Source: Datisca glomerata (taxonomy: Eukaryota > Streptophyta > Magnoliopsida > Cucurbitales > Datiscaceae). Taken from it: DNA of 64,000 bases. The position numbers and the translations under genes are program-made. Shown here piece after piece: positions 21,925 to 33,274 of this stretch. Each line of letters starts with the position of its first letter. Position 1 is the stretch's first letter. The notes beneath the pieces are model-generated. The model searched no databases. It worked only from the letters and a program-made list of their open reading frames with translations, and was not told the origin of the DNA. The stretch lies in assembly GCA_003255025.1 (NCBI GenBank), contig QANY01006259.1:1047664-1111663 (forward strand). Reading direction: 5' to 3'.

Positions 21925-24430
21925 GAGTGGATCCACCAAGTCCCAAGTGTTAGTGTTTTTAAGAGCCTATAACTCTTTTTCCATTGCTTGCTGCCAAACA
22001 GGGTTAGAACTGGTCTCTTGAATGATTGAGGCTTATAATGAGAGAATAGTTGACAAGTAATGAAAATCATGAAGACGAGTAGATTGTTCTCTTACTAGAG
22101 TTGAATGATGTACAAATGGACTAGAAGAGAATGACTTAGGAGGATGCATAGGAGGATTCTTTGGTGATGCAAAGACTTCAGATAAGATGCATGATCGTCT
22201 GTAGAGAGATTAAAAGGTGCATTAATACTGTAGGAATGTCTGTTGTGAGATTAGAAGATGTTGAGACATTAGTTTCCTCAGTAAATAATTCTACAATAGT
22301 TTTGGTAAAGTACAGGGTCACAGATAAATATGAGAATTGAAACTTTTATGTTGCATAAAACATTTTATGTTCCCAAAATATGGCATGATGAGACACACAA
22401 AGGTGATTTGAAATGGGATCGTAACACGTATATCTTTTTTGTTCAATTCCATATCCAAGACAAAAATATGCACTAGCACAAAACCTTTAAAGAGCTATAA
22501 TAAGGATGACCTCCATGAAGATGTTCATAAGGAGTCATATTTAAAACTATTTTGGAAGGAATGGGATTTATAGTATAGATAGCTTATAATGAAAGAATAG
22601 TTGAAAAGAAATGAAAATCATGAAGAAGAGTATATTGTTCTCTTACTAGAATTGAACGATGTAGAGATGGACTGGAAGACAATGACTGAGGAGGACGCAT
22701 AGCTGGATCCTTCGGTGGTGCAAAGACTTCAGATTAGCTTGAAGTTTATGCATGACTGTCTATAGAGAGATTAAAAGGTGCGTTAATACCGTAGGAATGT
22801 CTATTGTGAGATCAGAAGAGGTTGAGACATTAGTTTCCTTAAGAAATAATTCTACAGAAGAGTTGGTAAAGTACATGGTCACAGATGAATATGAGAATTA
22901 AAACTTTGACGTGTAGAAAACATTTTATGTTCCTAAAATATGGCATGATTAGACACACAAAATTGATTTGAAATGGGATTCTAACACATATATCTTTTTT
23001 TTTTCAATTCCATATCCAAGCAAACAATATGCACTGCCACAAAACCTTGAAAGAGCTATAATCATGATGACTTCCATGAAGATGTTCATAAAGAGTCATA
23101 TTCAAAACTATTTCGGAAGGAATGGGATTTATAGTATAGACAGCTATTAAAGCAGCTCCCCCCCTAAAAAAATTCTCAGGATAAGAGGTAGAGATGAGTA
23201 AGGCCCTAGCAGTTTCTAGAATATGCCTATGATTTCGTCCAACTCTTTCTGAGAGGTTCCTGGATAAGATCGTTGAATGACAGTACCATGGGAGTGAAGA
23301 AAATCTAAAAACTCAGTATCCTATATTCCATAGCATTGTCAGTACTAGATTTTTTATGGAACTAGAAAATTGTAATTTTATCATGTTAGTGAATTCAAAG
23401 TAAATTTTGTACTACTCAGACCTACTTTGCATATGAGATAACCATGTGAACCTGGAATAGTCATCTACAAAAATAACAAAGTATTTTGATCCCCTAGAGT
23501 ATCAATAGGAGCAGGTCATGTATCATTATAATTAAATCAAAAGGTGCAGAGGAAGTGCAGTCACTATTATGAATAGGGGTACACATTGTTTTGCAAGCTG
23601 AAATGTTGTGCAATTAAAATTCTCATCTATTACATAGACCTAATAGACCACTAGAAAGTAAAGAATGTAAACGACTAAGTGAAGCATGACCTAAGCGAGA
23701 ATGCCAAAGACTCAAAGTAGGAGTGAAACTGGTAGAACCAGTTATATGAGTAGGAGAGGGAGGTTGGTGAAGTATGTGAAGGTTCACGAGTTCAAACAGA
23801 AATCCAATCTTCTAGCCTAATGTATGTATCATTCTAGTCTGTGGATCTTGCACACGAAAACCAGAATTAGTTAAGATAACATCAACTCCTAGTTCAACAA
23901 ACTGACTGACAGACACTAGATTTAAAGTGAGTTTGGGAACAAAATAAGCATTAGAAAGAGACAGATTGGATGAAGATATCTGACCAATATGGTTGATAGA
24001 CATTAATGAGCCATCAACTATAGAGATGAGAGGTATATGCGAACCTAATTATTTTATAAAAATAAACTAGAGTCAGAAGTCATGTGTTTACAATAAACAA
24101 AATCAAGAAACCAAGGAGACACCTAATGTAGCAGACAAACCACTAACAAATTGATTAACCGAGTTATAAAGAATTGGTTTGATGATATACTCAAGATCTC
24201 TCACAGAATTGGAAACAATAGAAGAGCCAGAAATATCAGAAGCAACAACAGGAAGATGACCCATCATAGGCTTGATTTGATACTTTGGACATGATGTGTC
24301 TATATTGGAGCCATTGTTGAACGGTTTGTCAAGATTTACATAATAATACCCCAAAAATATCCATAATAGCAAGTACAATGCAAAGATATGAACGGTTCAG
24401 GACCCATAAAGATGTGGTGAAGTTGTGTTT
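21925..24430 (-). pseudogene. Protease/integrase-side remnant of copia III
   Basis: Strongly decayed. At about 24120-24060 the - strand reads SPWFLDFVYCKHMTSDSSLF, corresponding to the copia protease region. The catalytic D-S/T-G triplet is lost (DFV). 23812-24003 encodes the following segment (SNLSLSNAYFVPKLTLNLVS, then SGFRVQDPQT), typical of the pre-integrase region. From 23750 down to about 21950 lies a degraded integrase and linker with no readable catalytic motif, including a tandem duplication. Confidence 0.65.
22031..23145. repeat. Diverged tandem duplication, two copies of ~551 bp
   Basis: Copy 1 is 22031-22581 and copy 2 is 22582-23145. Both begin GCTTATAATGARAGAATAGT and share CACTCTTCGGTG-side segments, a TTTGAAATGGGAT block and GAAGGAATGGGATTTATAGT near the end. 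Roughly nine of ten bases agree, so the duplication is not recent. It lies inside the copia III integrase remnant. Confidence 0.85.
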
Positions 24431-24924
24431 CAAATGGTAGGTTCTAAATTTTTTTAATGAATAAAAAAATATTGTAGCAGATCGAGTGAAAAAAGATGAT
24501 GAAAAGAACAACGAAATAGGTTGAAAGAAAGGTGGGCAGGTGCTCGGGTCGAGTGAGGACACAGGCACTGCACGTGTCGGGTGTAGGGCTTAAACAAAAC
24601 AGTTGTTGGGATGAAAGGCATTGAACCGGAGTAGATGTTGGTAACACAAAATGGGGTCAAAATAGTTGCTGAGTTGTTCAGTGGTGCAGGTAAGATCCTG
24701 ACAGGCGAGCGGGTCGGGCGCAAGCAGGCGCCGTTTGCGAAAACCAAGCGCGCATTGAGTGAGTCAGGGGGTTGGAACGGATAGGTGGACGGGTCTACAG
24801 AAAAAGAACAATTTCCAGACGCAGTCATTGACGCAGTCATTGACGCGTATGGCGCGTGTGACGTCATTCAGCATCTATTTTTTAATGGAAAATACCAGAA
24901 TGAGCGGGTTAGGCTCTGATACCA
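24431..24924 (-). other. Leader-like region beginning with a primer binding site
   Basis: On the - strand this stretch starts with TGGTATCAGAGCC (24912-24924), directly after the 3' LTR of the neighbouring element. It continues GC-richer through CAATGACTGCGTCAATGACT-type short duplications. It carries an open frame (24454-24867) with no recognisable domain. I read it as retrotransposon leader rather than a gene. It could belong to copia III or to a second copy of the 145-bp-LTR family (see findings). Confidence 0.5.
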
Positions 24925-25069
24925 ACTAGAAAGCTAAAAGAGTTATATTGATCAAAAATAATATTTAAATAGTACATCGGGTATTTATACACATGGATAA
25001 GAAAGTTAAAAATACTAAAATACCCTTAAATACCAGATAAGTAGAAAAGATAAACAATATTATCCAACA
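24925..25069 (-). repeat. 3' LTR of copia IV
   Basis: On the - strand it begins TGTTGGATAATATTG and ends CTTTCTAGT. It is preceded by a polypurine tract, GCTTGAGAGGGAA (25070-25082). Confidence 0.88.
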
Positions 25070-25105
25070 TTCCCTCTCAAGCTGGCGCATAGATATCAAT
25101 CATGC

Positions 25106-28100
25106 CTAGCTTGCGAGAGTTGACTGTAGAAGAGTAGGACCGACAGGCTTTGTAAGAGCATCAGGAGTTTGCTCAGATGAAGGAACAAACTTTATAGAGA
25201 TAGCTCCAGACCAAAATTTCTCTCGAATGAAGTGAATATCAACCTCGATATGCTTGGTTCTTTCATGAAGAACAGAATCTGAAGCTAAAATTAATGCCGA
25301 CTTATTGTCACAGTACAATGTGGAAGGTAAACAGGGTAAGAAACCGAGTTCTCCTAGAATAGAATGAAGCCAAAGAACCTCACACGTCTCTTGAGCCATT
25401 GCCCAGTATTCTGCCTCAGCAGATGACCGAGAAACCACAGACTGCTTCTTGATTTTTCAAGAGAAAAGATGATTACCATAAAAAGTACAAATACCAGATG
25501 TAGATCTTATATCTGTCGTTGACCCACCATAGTCAGCATCAGTAAAGTAAGACACATCAAATGTGTTTTTGGAGGAATAGAAAAGGCCAAGGCCCAGACA
25601 ATACTTCAAGTATCTCAAAATATGGTAAACTGCATCCAAATGTGAAGTACGGGGAGCATGCATAAACTGGCTCACAAGGCTAACAGAAAAAATCCAGATC
25701 GGGACGTGTGTTAGTTAGATAAATAAGTCTTCCAACCAATCTCTGATACATATTCGGATTTGCTAATAGTTCACCTGATTCAGCTGAAATTTTGACATTC
25801 GGATCCATAGGTGTAGATGCAGGTCTACATCCCAACATCTCATATCACCAAGCAGGTCAAGAATATACTTCCGCTGCGAGAGAGAGATACCTATCTCGGA
25901 ACGAGCAACCTCAATACCTAAAAAATACTTTAGCCCCTCCAAATCTTTGGTATCAAAAGATGAACTAAGATCTTTCTTGACCTTAGTAATGCTGATACTG
26001 TCCTCACCAGTCAAGATGATATCATCCAAATATACAGAGAGAATGACACATTGCCCTAATGAATTCCGTCTGATAAAACATGTATGATCAGAGTGACATC
26101 TAAGAAATCCCAACCCAAGCACCACTGCACTAAATCGAGCAAACCAAGCCCGCAAAGACTATTTCAATCCATACAAGGATTTTCACAGACGACATACTAT
26201 CCCTGAATACTCCCTCTCAGCCCGAAAACCCGGAGACGGATCCATATAAATAATCTCATCCAAATCACCATTCAAGAAGGCATTCTTGACATCCATCTGA
26301 TGCAAGGTCTAGGAGTGAGAAGCATCCAAAAAGATAATAAGACGAACAGTAGTGAGTTTTGCAACAAGAGCAAAGATTGCATTCAAATCCTTGCCAGGAA
26401 TCTGAGTAAAACCTTTGGCGACTAGACGTACCTTGTACCGATTAACAGTTCCATTCACATTTTATTTAAGATTGAATACCCAACGACATCCAACCATTTT
26501 CTCCCCCTGAGGCAAAGCAACCAAGCCCCAAGTATGATTGTCTTGCAAGGATTTCATCTCATCTTGTAGGCGGCCACCCACCGTGGGTCTCGTGTTGCTT
26601 CCCCAACAGATCGCGAAATTGCAGTAGAATCAATGTGACTGACAAATCTGTGAAAGGAACTGGACAGAGAACTATACGACATATGATTCTCAATGGGAGC
26701 ACGGTCCCACAAAGGATATCGTCGAGAGGGGGGAGGATCAGTACCTTCGTTCGTAGAGGAGTTCAGCATAGGGAGATGAGAGTGCGACTATACACCTTGG
26801 TAGGAGGACCTGCAATGGGAGGCAAAGAAGTAGGAGAAACAATGGGAGCATCTATATTAGGGGGGTTAAGAATAGGGATAGGATGAGGAAGATCCTCAAC
26901 AGATGAGACCCCAGTCCTAACACCAATGGAACCAGAAAAGAATGGGGTATTCTCCCAAAAAGTAACATCTAAAGAAGAAATAAACCGTCTAGATGAGGGA
27001 TCATAACATCGATACCCTTTGGACTGAGATGAGTATCCCATAAATACGCAACGGATAGATCTATCGTCCAACTTTGTTCGAGTAAAACGCTTGTTTTGAA
27101 CAAAGTAAACACAACCAAAGACATGAGGCATAATAGGGAAACGGGTTTTTTAGGATGAAGAAGACCTAAAGGAGTTTGCCCACCCAAGATTCGATTAGGA
27201 ACTCTATTAATCAAATATGTTGCGGTGAGAATAGACATGTCCCAAAAAATTTGGGGAACCGACATTCCCTTCAAAAGGCAACAGGAAATGCCCATAATGT
27301 GGTGATTCTTACGCTCAGCTACACCATTTTGTTCAGGAGTATATGGACATGTAAGCTGCTGAAGAATCCCAAGACTAGAAAGATGAGAGACAAGATCACC
27401 CAAAATATAATCACCCCCGTCATCAGAATGAATCGATCGAACAACAGTTTGATACTGGGTTTTGATCATAGTAAGAAATTGTTTAAGCACATGTGAGACA
27501 TCATATTTTTTCCTAAGCAAATAAACTCATGTACATCTAGAAAAGTCATCAATAAATGTGACATAATATCGGTGTCCAGACATAGCAGTGATAGGAGATG
27601 GACCCCAAACATCAGAATGAATTAAATCAAACGTAGCAACATATCTATTCATGTGAGAAATATAAGGCTTATGAAAATGTTTCGAAAGCTCGCAAATTTC
27701 ACATTTAAACTGAAATTGTTTACATGAATTAATCAATGAATGAAATAACGAACAAAGATATTGAAAATTGACATCTCCCAAACGAGCATGCTTCAAATGT
27801 AAGTCTCTAAAAGAAAAGGAAACAGGAAAATAAAAAATAATAGAAGAGGCAACTCGAATAATAGGATCTGGTGGTTGAAGGGGAGGTAGATCGCCAAAGT
27901 AGTATAGTCCATCTCGCTCACACCCCTTGCCAAAAATCCTCTTTGTAAGATGGTCTTGCAAAAAGAAACGATCAGGTAAAAAAATGACAGCACAATCTAG
28001 AGCTTTGGCTAGGTGACTAACATATAAAAGGTTGATATGAAATTTAGGCAAATGAAATACAGAGGTAATAGTAATTTCAGGAGACAGTTGTACAGTCCCT

Positions 28101-28450
28101 CTACCGCTCACAACAGTCTGAGAACCATCAGCTAACTGTACTGAACCTTTAACAGGTTCTAATGGTGTAGAAAAAACTGATAACTCACCAATTATATGAT
28201 CATTTGCCCCCGAATCCAAAATCCATGTAGGTGACTCAGTACGAATATGATGTACAGTGGGAGTACCTGAGGTAGTGGAGGTAGGAGGATCAGAGACAGG
28301 AGCAATGGTAATAGTAGAAGTCTGTTGAAACATAAGACGAGATACCTTAGCCTGTAAAGCTGCTACTTGAGAGAGGACAGATGACTCGGCCAAATTATTG
28401 GTGGCTATAGAAGTATTAGCTATCGTTGCCGATCTAGTGGGTATATTAAT
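25106..28450 (-). pseudogene. Broken pol of copia IV (protease, integrase, RT, RNase H)
   Basis: From right to left. Protease has ILDSGANDHI with the DSG triplet intact (about 28210). Integrase lies at about 27800-27000: the zinc-binding H..C-E-I-C pattern, IHSDVWGPSP and HSDDGGDYI for the two Asp residues, and EQNGVAERKN with the Glu. Reverse transcriptase lies at about 26460-25750, including LSVYLDDIILTG (YLDD, where most copia elements have YVDD). RNase H lies at about 25675-25106 (FTDADYGG, SSAEAEYWA, HERTKHIEVDIHFIREK). The frame is broken at least near 27525 (stop), around 26970-26760 (frame change) and around 26157. The catalytic residues are mostly intact, so decay is moderate. Confidence 0.9.
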
Positions 28451-28457
28451 CTTTTTT

Positions 28458-29306
28458 CTAGAATTGAGCGCGCAACTCGCGATGAAGTTTCCAACAAGTA
28501 TCCTTGATATGACCATTGTTCCCACAATGATGACAAAATTTCCTCCCAGCTGGAGGACGAGAACTAGAGAAACCACGAGCACCAAGGGCCATCTGATCAT
28601 TATTACTAGCGGTGGCAGGGATGGGAGTCGAGATCGAGATAAGACGTCGACGCTCATCTCCATCAACCATGACAAAGGTCTCAAGCAATGATGGTACAGG
28701 AGAGGAATTAAGGATTTGGGTACGAAGTGACTCAAATTCAGGCTTAAGCCCAATCAGAAATGCATATGTGTGATGACGATCTAGCCTCTTGACTACTACA
28801 TGAGCCATTGTCTCAAAGTCACTAACTGGTTCATATTGAGCCATCTCATCCCACCGTACACGTAAATATCCAAAAAATTGAGCAACATTCAATCCAAGTC
28901 TCTCCTGATTGGCACTAGCAATCTCCTGATACAACTCAAAATATGGAGCCTCGTTCCTTGAATGGGCATACATGGCAGTCAAAGCATTCCACAAATCGAC
29001 AACCGTCTCATTATACATAAACATATTATAGACCGAAGACTCCATAGATCCAAACAACCATCCCAATATCAAACAGTTATCAACATCCCACTGGGCTTCC
29101 TTTGCATCGTCATCTTTAGGGCGAGGAACACGTCCTCGAAGCCAAAGACTCTTTCCCCGTCCACCAAGAAATAACTTCAACGATCGAGACCAAGCAACAA
29201 AATGTCATCCATTTAAAAGAACACTAGTAACTCTTCCACCAGATGCAGGATAAGCCAGATCTGGCTTAGCAACAGCCATGACAGCGGCATTTGAAGATTC
29301 AGACAT
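28458..29306 (-). pseudogene. gag of copia IV
   Basis: It starts at the ATG at 29306 (MSESSNAAVMAVAKPDLA). One in-frame stop lies near 29205, within the conserved LNG.HFVAWSRSL segment of copia gag. From 29180 it is open for 240 residues. It contains the gag helical core (WNALTAMYAHSRNEA, LNVAQFFGYLRVRWDEMAQY, FLIGLKPEF) and ends with an intact CX2CX4HX4C knuckle, CHHCGNNGHIKDTC, at about 28520. The pol frame overlaps it downstream. Confidence 0.88.
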
Positions 29307-29644
29307 AATGAATCCAAGAAAGCAATACAAATTACTAAGAAAATCCCATGGAAAGATGAAGAAAGATTGAACACGACCGTTTATATCATGAAAAAGTCAC
29401 CAAACAAGTGACCAAACTGTGGTCTAAGCCACAACAATCCAAAAAATACAGAAAATCCTAGGTCTGCACATAGTCTAGGAAAACCCAACCACATTGAAAA
29501 AACAAAGTTAGAAACAGTAAAAAAAGAGCTTTGGCGACCGGAGGTGGAGGTGTCGGCGGCCGGAGGCTGGGCGCGGCTGGTGGAGGCGGCCGGCGCGAAT
29601 GGCGGTGGTCGGCGCTGTCTGGTGGCTGTGGCAGATTAGGGTTA

Positions 29645-29657
29645 GGCTCTAATACCA
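29645..29657 (-). other. Primer binding site of copia IV
   Basis: The - strand reads TGGTATTAGAGCC, a one-base (C-to-T) variant of the tRNA-iMet site, directly at the LTR end. Confidence 0.85.
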
Positions 29658-29802
29658 ACTAGAAAGCTAAAAGAGTTATATTGATCAAAAATAATATTTA
29701 GATAGTACATGGGGTATTTATACACATGTATAAGAAAGTTAAAAATACTAAAATACCCTTAAATACCAGAAAAGTAGCAAAGATAAACAATATTATCCAA
29801 CA
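29658..29802 (-). repeat. 5' LTR of copia IV
   Basis: Same 145-bp unit as 24925-25069. Differences include GATAGTACATGGGG against AATAGTACATCGGG and CAGAAAAGTAGCAA against CAGATAAGTAGAAA (+ strand). Confidence 0.88.
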
Positions 29803-29991
29803 TGACCGAGGTTTGATGAAACAAGATGTCGGTGACCAAGGAAGGGAACGGTCATGGCTATATCTACAGACGGTGGATAAACGATGAACAGTGACGGCGG
29901 CTGGAGTGATGAACGGCAACAAAGAATAGAAAAATTTTGACCAATAGGTCCAGACAGAAAAAAATATAAATCAGAAACTAAGCTATGGTTT

Positions 29992-30163
29992 TGTGATAAA
30001 TAACGAATAACTCAATATATCAGTTTATAAAATATGTACAGATGAAAGCTAATGTATTGGCTTAGAATAACGTATAATATAAGATATAAAATGTAGTATA
30101 AAATATAATACAAGTGAATGTGGTTAAACAATCCTCTAAATATATATGTTATCAATATGCACA
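29992..30163 (-). repeat. 5' LTR of copia III
   Basis: Matches 17937-18113: TGTGATAAAT.A.GAATAA at the left end, TATAAAATATGTACA, and AAGTGAATGTGGT. The sequence next to it (29991 downward, AAACCATAGC..) is not a normal tRNA-iMet primer site. Confidence 0.7.
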
Positions 30164-30479
30164 TTAATTATATGAGAAAAATACACATTTGTCCCTCATA
30201 CTTTACAGTCAGTTTCATCTAGAACCCATACTTCAAAAAGTTTCAAAGAGAACTCTGACTTACACAAATGTATTAAATTAGTCATTCATCCAATTTTCGT
30301 CCGAAAATATTAACAGATAGTAACATGAACAGTTAAATGCATAATTGGTCAGGTGTGGAACCCACAAAAGCAAATGTGCTGATTTTACCTTCCTACCCAA
30401 AATGCCTCATAATTTCACTCCACATTTCTTCCAATTTCCCTCCATTTTGGAGTATTTTTTTCCTAATATTTTGGGTTTT
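30164..30479. other. Intergenic, no gene
   Basis: AT-rich. It holds a TTTGTCCCTCATACTTTA..CAAAGAGAACTC stretch reminiscent of one arm of a foldback element, but I see no second arm. The 3' end of the LINE probably lies in its right part. Confidence 0.4.
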
Positions 30480-30890
30480 CTTTTCTCGCTATAGCCAAAT
30501 TCAATATTTTTGGTACATCAAGAATTAGGCAGTAAAACCTAATAAAAGAAATATCAGCACTATTAGCGTCTAACAAAAAGCTCCAAATCTGGAGGGGATA
30601 CGTGGGAGTTGTCAAAGAAATGCCCCCAAAATAAGCAAAAAATTGTCTTCATAAAAGGTATGGGTGATATTGCAATTCCAGTTACGAGTCAAAAGCTCAC
30701 GACAATCCATATGATATTATTAAGCGAATGTGTATTAGCATCATCGGAGTTCAGGAGATGGATAGCTATCCAATTTAGCAAAAAAGAACCCCAAGCGTGT
30801 ATCCTGGCGGGAAAAAAAATCATGAATAGAAAAATAAACATGCACAAAATAAATATGGGGATTTTTGCTAAAGTAGAATTCTACATTAAT
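30480..30890 (-). pseudogene. LINE ORF2, C-terminal part (zinc-finger end and RNase H remnant)
   Basis: The - strand continues the LINE frame on the far side of the MULE. 30890-30800 encodes NVEFYFSKNPHIYFVHVYFS, resembling the H-x-F-F-x-C-x-F-S end of the plant LINE zf-RVT domain, with the Cys lost. 30720-30490 encodes a faint RNase H (RVT_3) segment, RNWNCNITHTFYEDNF, and then a PLQIWSFLLDANSADISFIR tail. The two parts are in different frames with stops. The assignment of the first segment rests mainly on frame continuity with 44832 onward. Confidence 0.6.
30882..30890. other. Left target-site copy of the MULE (TACATTAAT)
   Basis: Matches TACATTGAT at 44823-44831 in 8 of 9 bases. Mutator-like elements make 9-bp duplications. 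Keeping only one copy joins the two LINE halves in frame (..RINV|EFYF..). Confidence 0.7.
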
Positions 30891-31128
30891 TATTTTATAG
30901 AATTAGACCCCTACGCTAATTTTTACTTGTCCTGGCCTTTGGCCCTTGGTCCATCTTCAATTCAAAATCAACTTGTAAAGTTACCAAAGAGCCCCTTTCA
31001 TGAATTCCAAACGACGGCTTGAAAAAAAGTTATGATTACACAAAACCCCACTCATTCGTGTTACTCACTTACATTTCCCTAATTTCTCTATTATTGTTAC
31101 TATCTCTCTTACATTTCTCTATTATTGT

Positions 31129-31130
<2 letters not shown>

Positions 31131-31161
<31 letters not shown>
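31131..31161. repeat. (CT)n microsatellite
   Basis: About 15 CT units in the presumed leader of the Ulp1-like gene. Just upstream is a short direct duplication (TTACATTTCYCTA.TATTGTTACT). Pyrimidine-rich leaders of this kind are common in plant 5' UTRs. Confidence 0.9.
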
Positions 31162-31163
<2 letters not shown>

Positions 31164-31454
31164 GCATCTCTCTTTCTCTCTGCAAATCTTTGAATCTTCA
31201 TCTCCCAAAGCAAGAAAAAATAACAAGATAAGTTTTCGAGTTCCTGAGTTTTTGTTCTGGATTCTGAGGTGCTTTTTCTGGGTTTCTGAGGTTTTTTTTT
31301 TCTAGATTTCTACGCTTCTGTTTTGTATGGATGTCTGAATCACAACAATGTTATTTTTTTCTTATATTTTTTATGGGCTTCTGAGTGTTTTTTTCTCCTA
31401 GGTTTTTGAGTGTTTTTTTCTAGGTTTCTAAGGTTCTGGTCTTGCTGGGTGTTT

Positions 31455-31585
31455 GTTTTCTGGGTTACACGATGGTCGTGTAAGCCTCGTGTAGGCTACA
31501 CAAGGACTACACGATGGTCGTGTAAGCCTCGTGTAAGCCTCGTGTAGGCTACACGAGGACTACACGAGGGTCATGTACATTTCCT
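31455..31585. repeat. CGTGTAG/CTACACG repeat cluster 1 (leader intron of Ulp1-like gene)
   Basis: Copies of GTCGTGTAAGCCTCGTGTAG and GGCTACACGAGGACTACACG alternate. They lie in the stretch before the splice acceptor TTCTACAG (31613), so probably inside a leader intron. Confidence 0.85.
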
Positions 31586-32769
31586 GATTTTATGTTTGTC
31601 TTGAATATTCTACAGGCTATATTTTCATCAAAGATGCAACTAAGATACGTCAATGACGTTAAAACAATTCCAAAAGCAAGGGTCAATACAAGATGCAATA
31701 CCCACTGCATAGATGTTATCAAGACTAAGATGGCAGCTCCTCAACTCTCACTATTTAGGGAGACATGCTTTGGCCATCTCCTTGATCTCCCAGCCCTAAA
31801 TTTTTTAGGAATTATCTCCCACCAAGTGCTGGCCAGGGAGGCTGAATATGTCAACAGTACTCCGTTAATGAGGAAATCTGATTTCTTGTCAATGAGGAAC
31901 CACTACGCTTCTCCAAGAAAGAGTTCTCGTTGATGATCAGACTAAAATTCGGTGAAGCCTGGGATGAGAAGAAGACTTGTGGTCCCAACAAACTCTATGA
32001 TATGTACTTTCCCAAAGCCCAATCAGTAACCATGGCTGAGTTGAAGTAGAATTTTAAAAACTCTGAATATAAGTCAGATTTTGATGCGGTTAAGATGGCT
32101 CTAACTTATTTGCTAGAGCATTTTCTGTTGGGGAAGGAGAATCGTACCCTAATTGAGAATAGATTGTTGGTTTTAGTTGACGACCTTGAAGCGTTCAATC
32201 AATATCCGTGGGGAGAGCTCTCATTCTCTAAAACAATGAAACCATTATTAGTTGTGAAGAATACAAAAGTTATTTTTGGTGATCGTAAAGATCAAGAAAA
32301 AAACATACAAATTCCCTGCTACTGTTCATAGGTATTCACTCAATGGATGTCTATTTGCCTTCCATTTATTTAATTCTATATAGTGATGTATTGAATTATT
32401 TATGTGATGAATACTGAATTACTCTCTTTTGTTTAAATAGGCATATGTATTTGAATCTATCCCCTTGGTGAGTAGTTTGTATAGTAACCAGGTTTCGACC
32501 AAGGTGTCAAGGATTCTCAAGTGGTGCGCGACCACGATAGTACTGGTTGAGAATCTTCAAAAAAAAATTTCAAAGGAGAATATATGTTGGTGAATTATGT
32601 TGACAAGTTAATTTATATTAATTTCACATATACTAATTTATATTTCTTGCATTTTTAGTTGACAGTTCTTTCCTTGGTCCTTACTGAGGAGGAAGCAGAA
32701 AAAAACTTTTGGAGAGAAGGTATGTTCAAAATCATTTTCTACCATTCTTCTTTTTAAACAGAGACCTCT

Positions 32770-32895
32770 TGTAGTCATCGTGTATACTACATAATGATTA
32801 CATGGAACTCGTGTAGTCTACACCATGACTACACGAGGCCTGTGTAACTATCGTGTAGTCTACACGATGACTACATGAGGTCCATGTAACTAATC
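32770..32895. repeat. CGTGTAG/CTACACG repeat cluster 2 (in an intron of the Ulp1-like gene)
   Basis: It contains ATCGTGTAGTCTACACGATG, a near-perfect palindrome, and related copies GTGTAGTCTACACCATGAC. It lies between the splice donor at 32719 and the acceptor ending at about 32949. Confidence 0.87.
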
Positions 32896-33274
32896 TGTAA
32901 TCACCTATTCTATTTTATCTACTTAACATTACATGTTTTTTTAGTTGATGCCTCCTCCGTCACCCTTTCCAGTAGGAGATGAGGATAATGAGGAGGAGGA
33001 GGTCATTGAAAAGGAAGAGGAGAAGAAGAAGAGGAAGAGGTCATTGAAAAAATAAAGGAGAAGAAAGTTGTGTCCAAGAAGTTTAGTAGACATGAAGATT
33101 GGGTGAGGAAATGTCTGATTGAAATGGACCAAAAGATCACTTCAATGGACAAGAAGATTCTATCTATGCAATCAGACATTTCATTTGTAATTTCCTAAAC
33201 TAAATTTTTGATTGATCATCTGGTAACATTTGGCCAGATGATTACTCATTCTATCCTTGATCTGCCATGATGAT

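Larger units (their letters stand above)
24925..29802 (-). mobile_element. Ty1/copia LTR retrotransposon with 145-bp LTRs (copia IV)
   Basis: The best preserved retrotransposon in the window, about 4.9 kb. From right to left on the - strand: 5' LTR (29658-29802), primer binding site (29645-29657), GC-rich leader, gag with zinc knuckle, protease, integrase, reverse transcriptase, RNase H, polypurine tract and 3' LTR (24925-25069). This is the Ty1/copia order. The LTRs differ at about six positions, so insertion is fairly old. It lies inside copia III, but no target duplication is visible (flanks TGACC on the right, TACCA on the left). Confidence 0.9.
17937..30163 (-). mobile_element. Ty1/copia LTR retrotransposon with nested insertions (copia III)
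   Basis: The outer boundaries are given by two related ~175-bp LTRs at 17937-18113 and 29992-30163. From right to left on the - strand: 5' LTR, a leader (29991-29803), a break occupied by another copia element (24925-29802), a gag/protease-side region (about 24900-23750), a degenerate integrase region with a 551-bp tandem duplication, reverse transcriptase (about 21600-20936) interrupted by a TRIM, a foreign LTR plus leader (about 20935-18371), the RNase H end, polypurine tract and 3' LTR. No intact frame remains. Confidence 0.78.

Noticed and set aside
24454..24867. 137-residue open frame on the - strand
   Set aside because: No domain; it lies in the leader region of a retrotransposon, starts beside a primer binding site and is GC-richer by chance.
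30609..31022. 137-residue + strand frame before the Ulp1-like gene
   Set aside because: It crosses the LINE/MULE junction antisense to the LINE; no domain, and the LINE reading explains it better.
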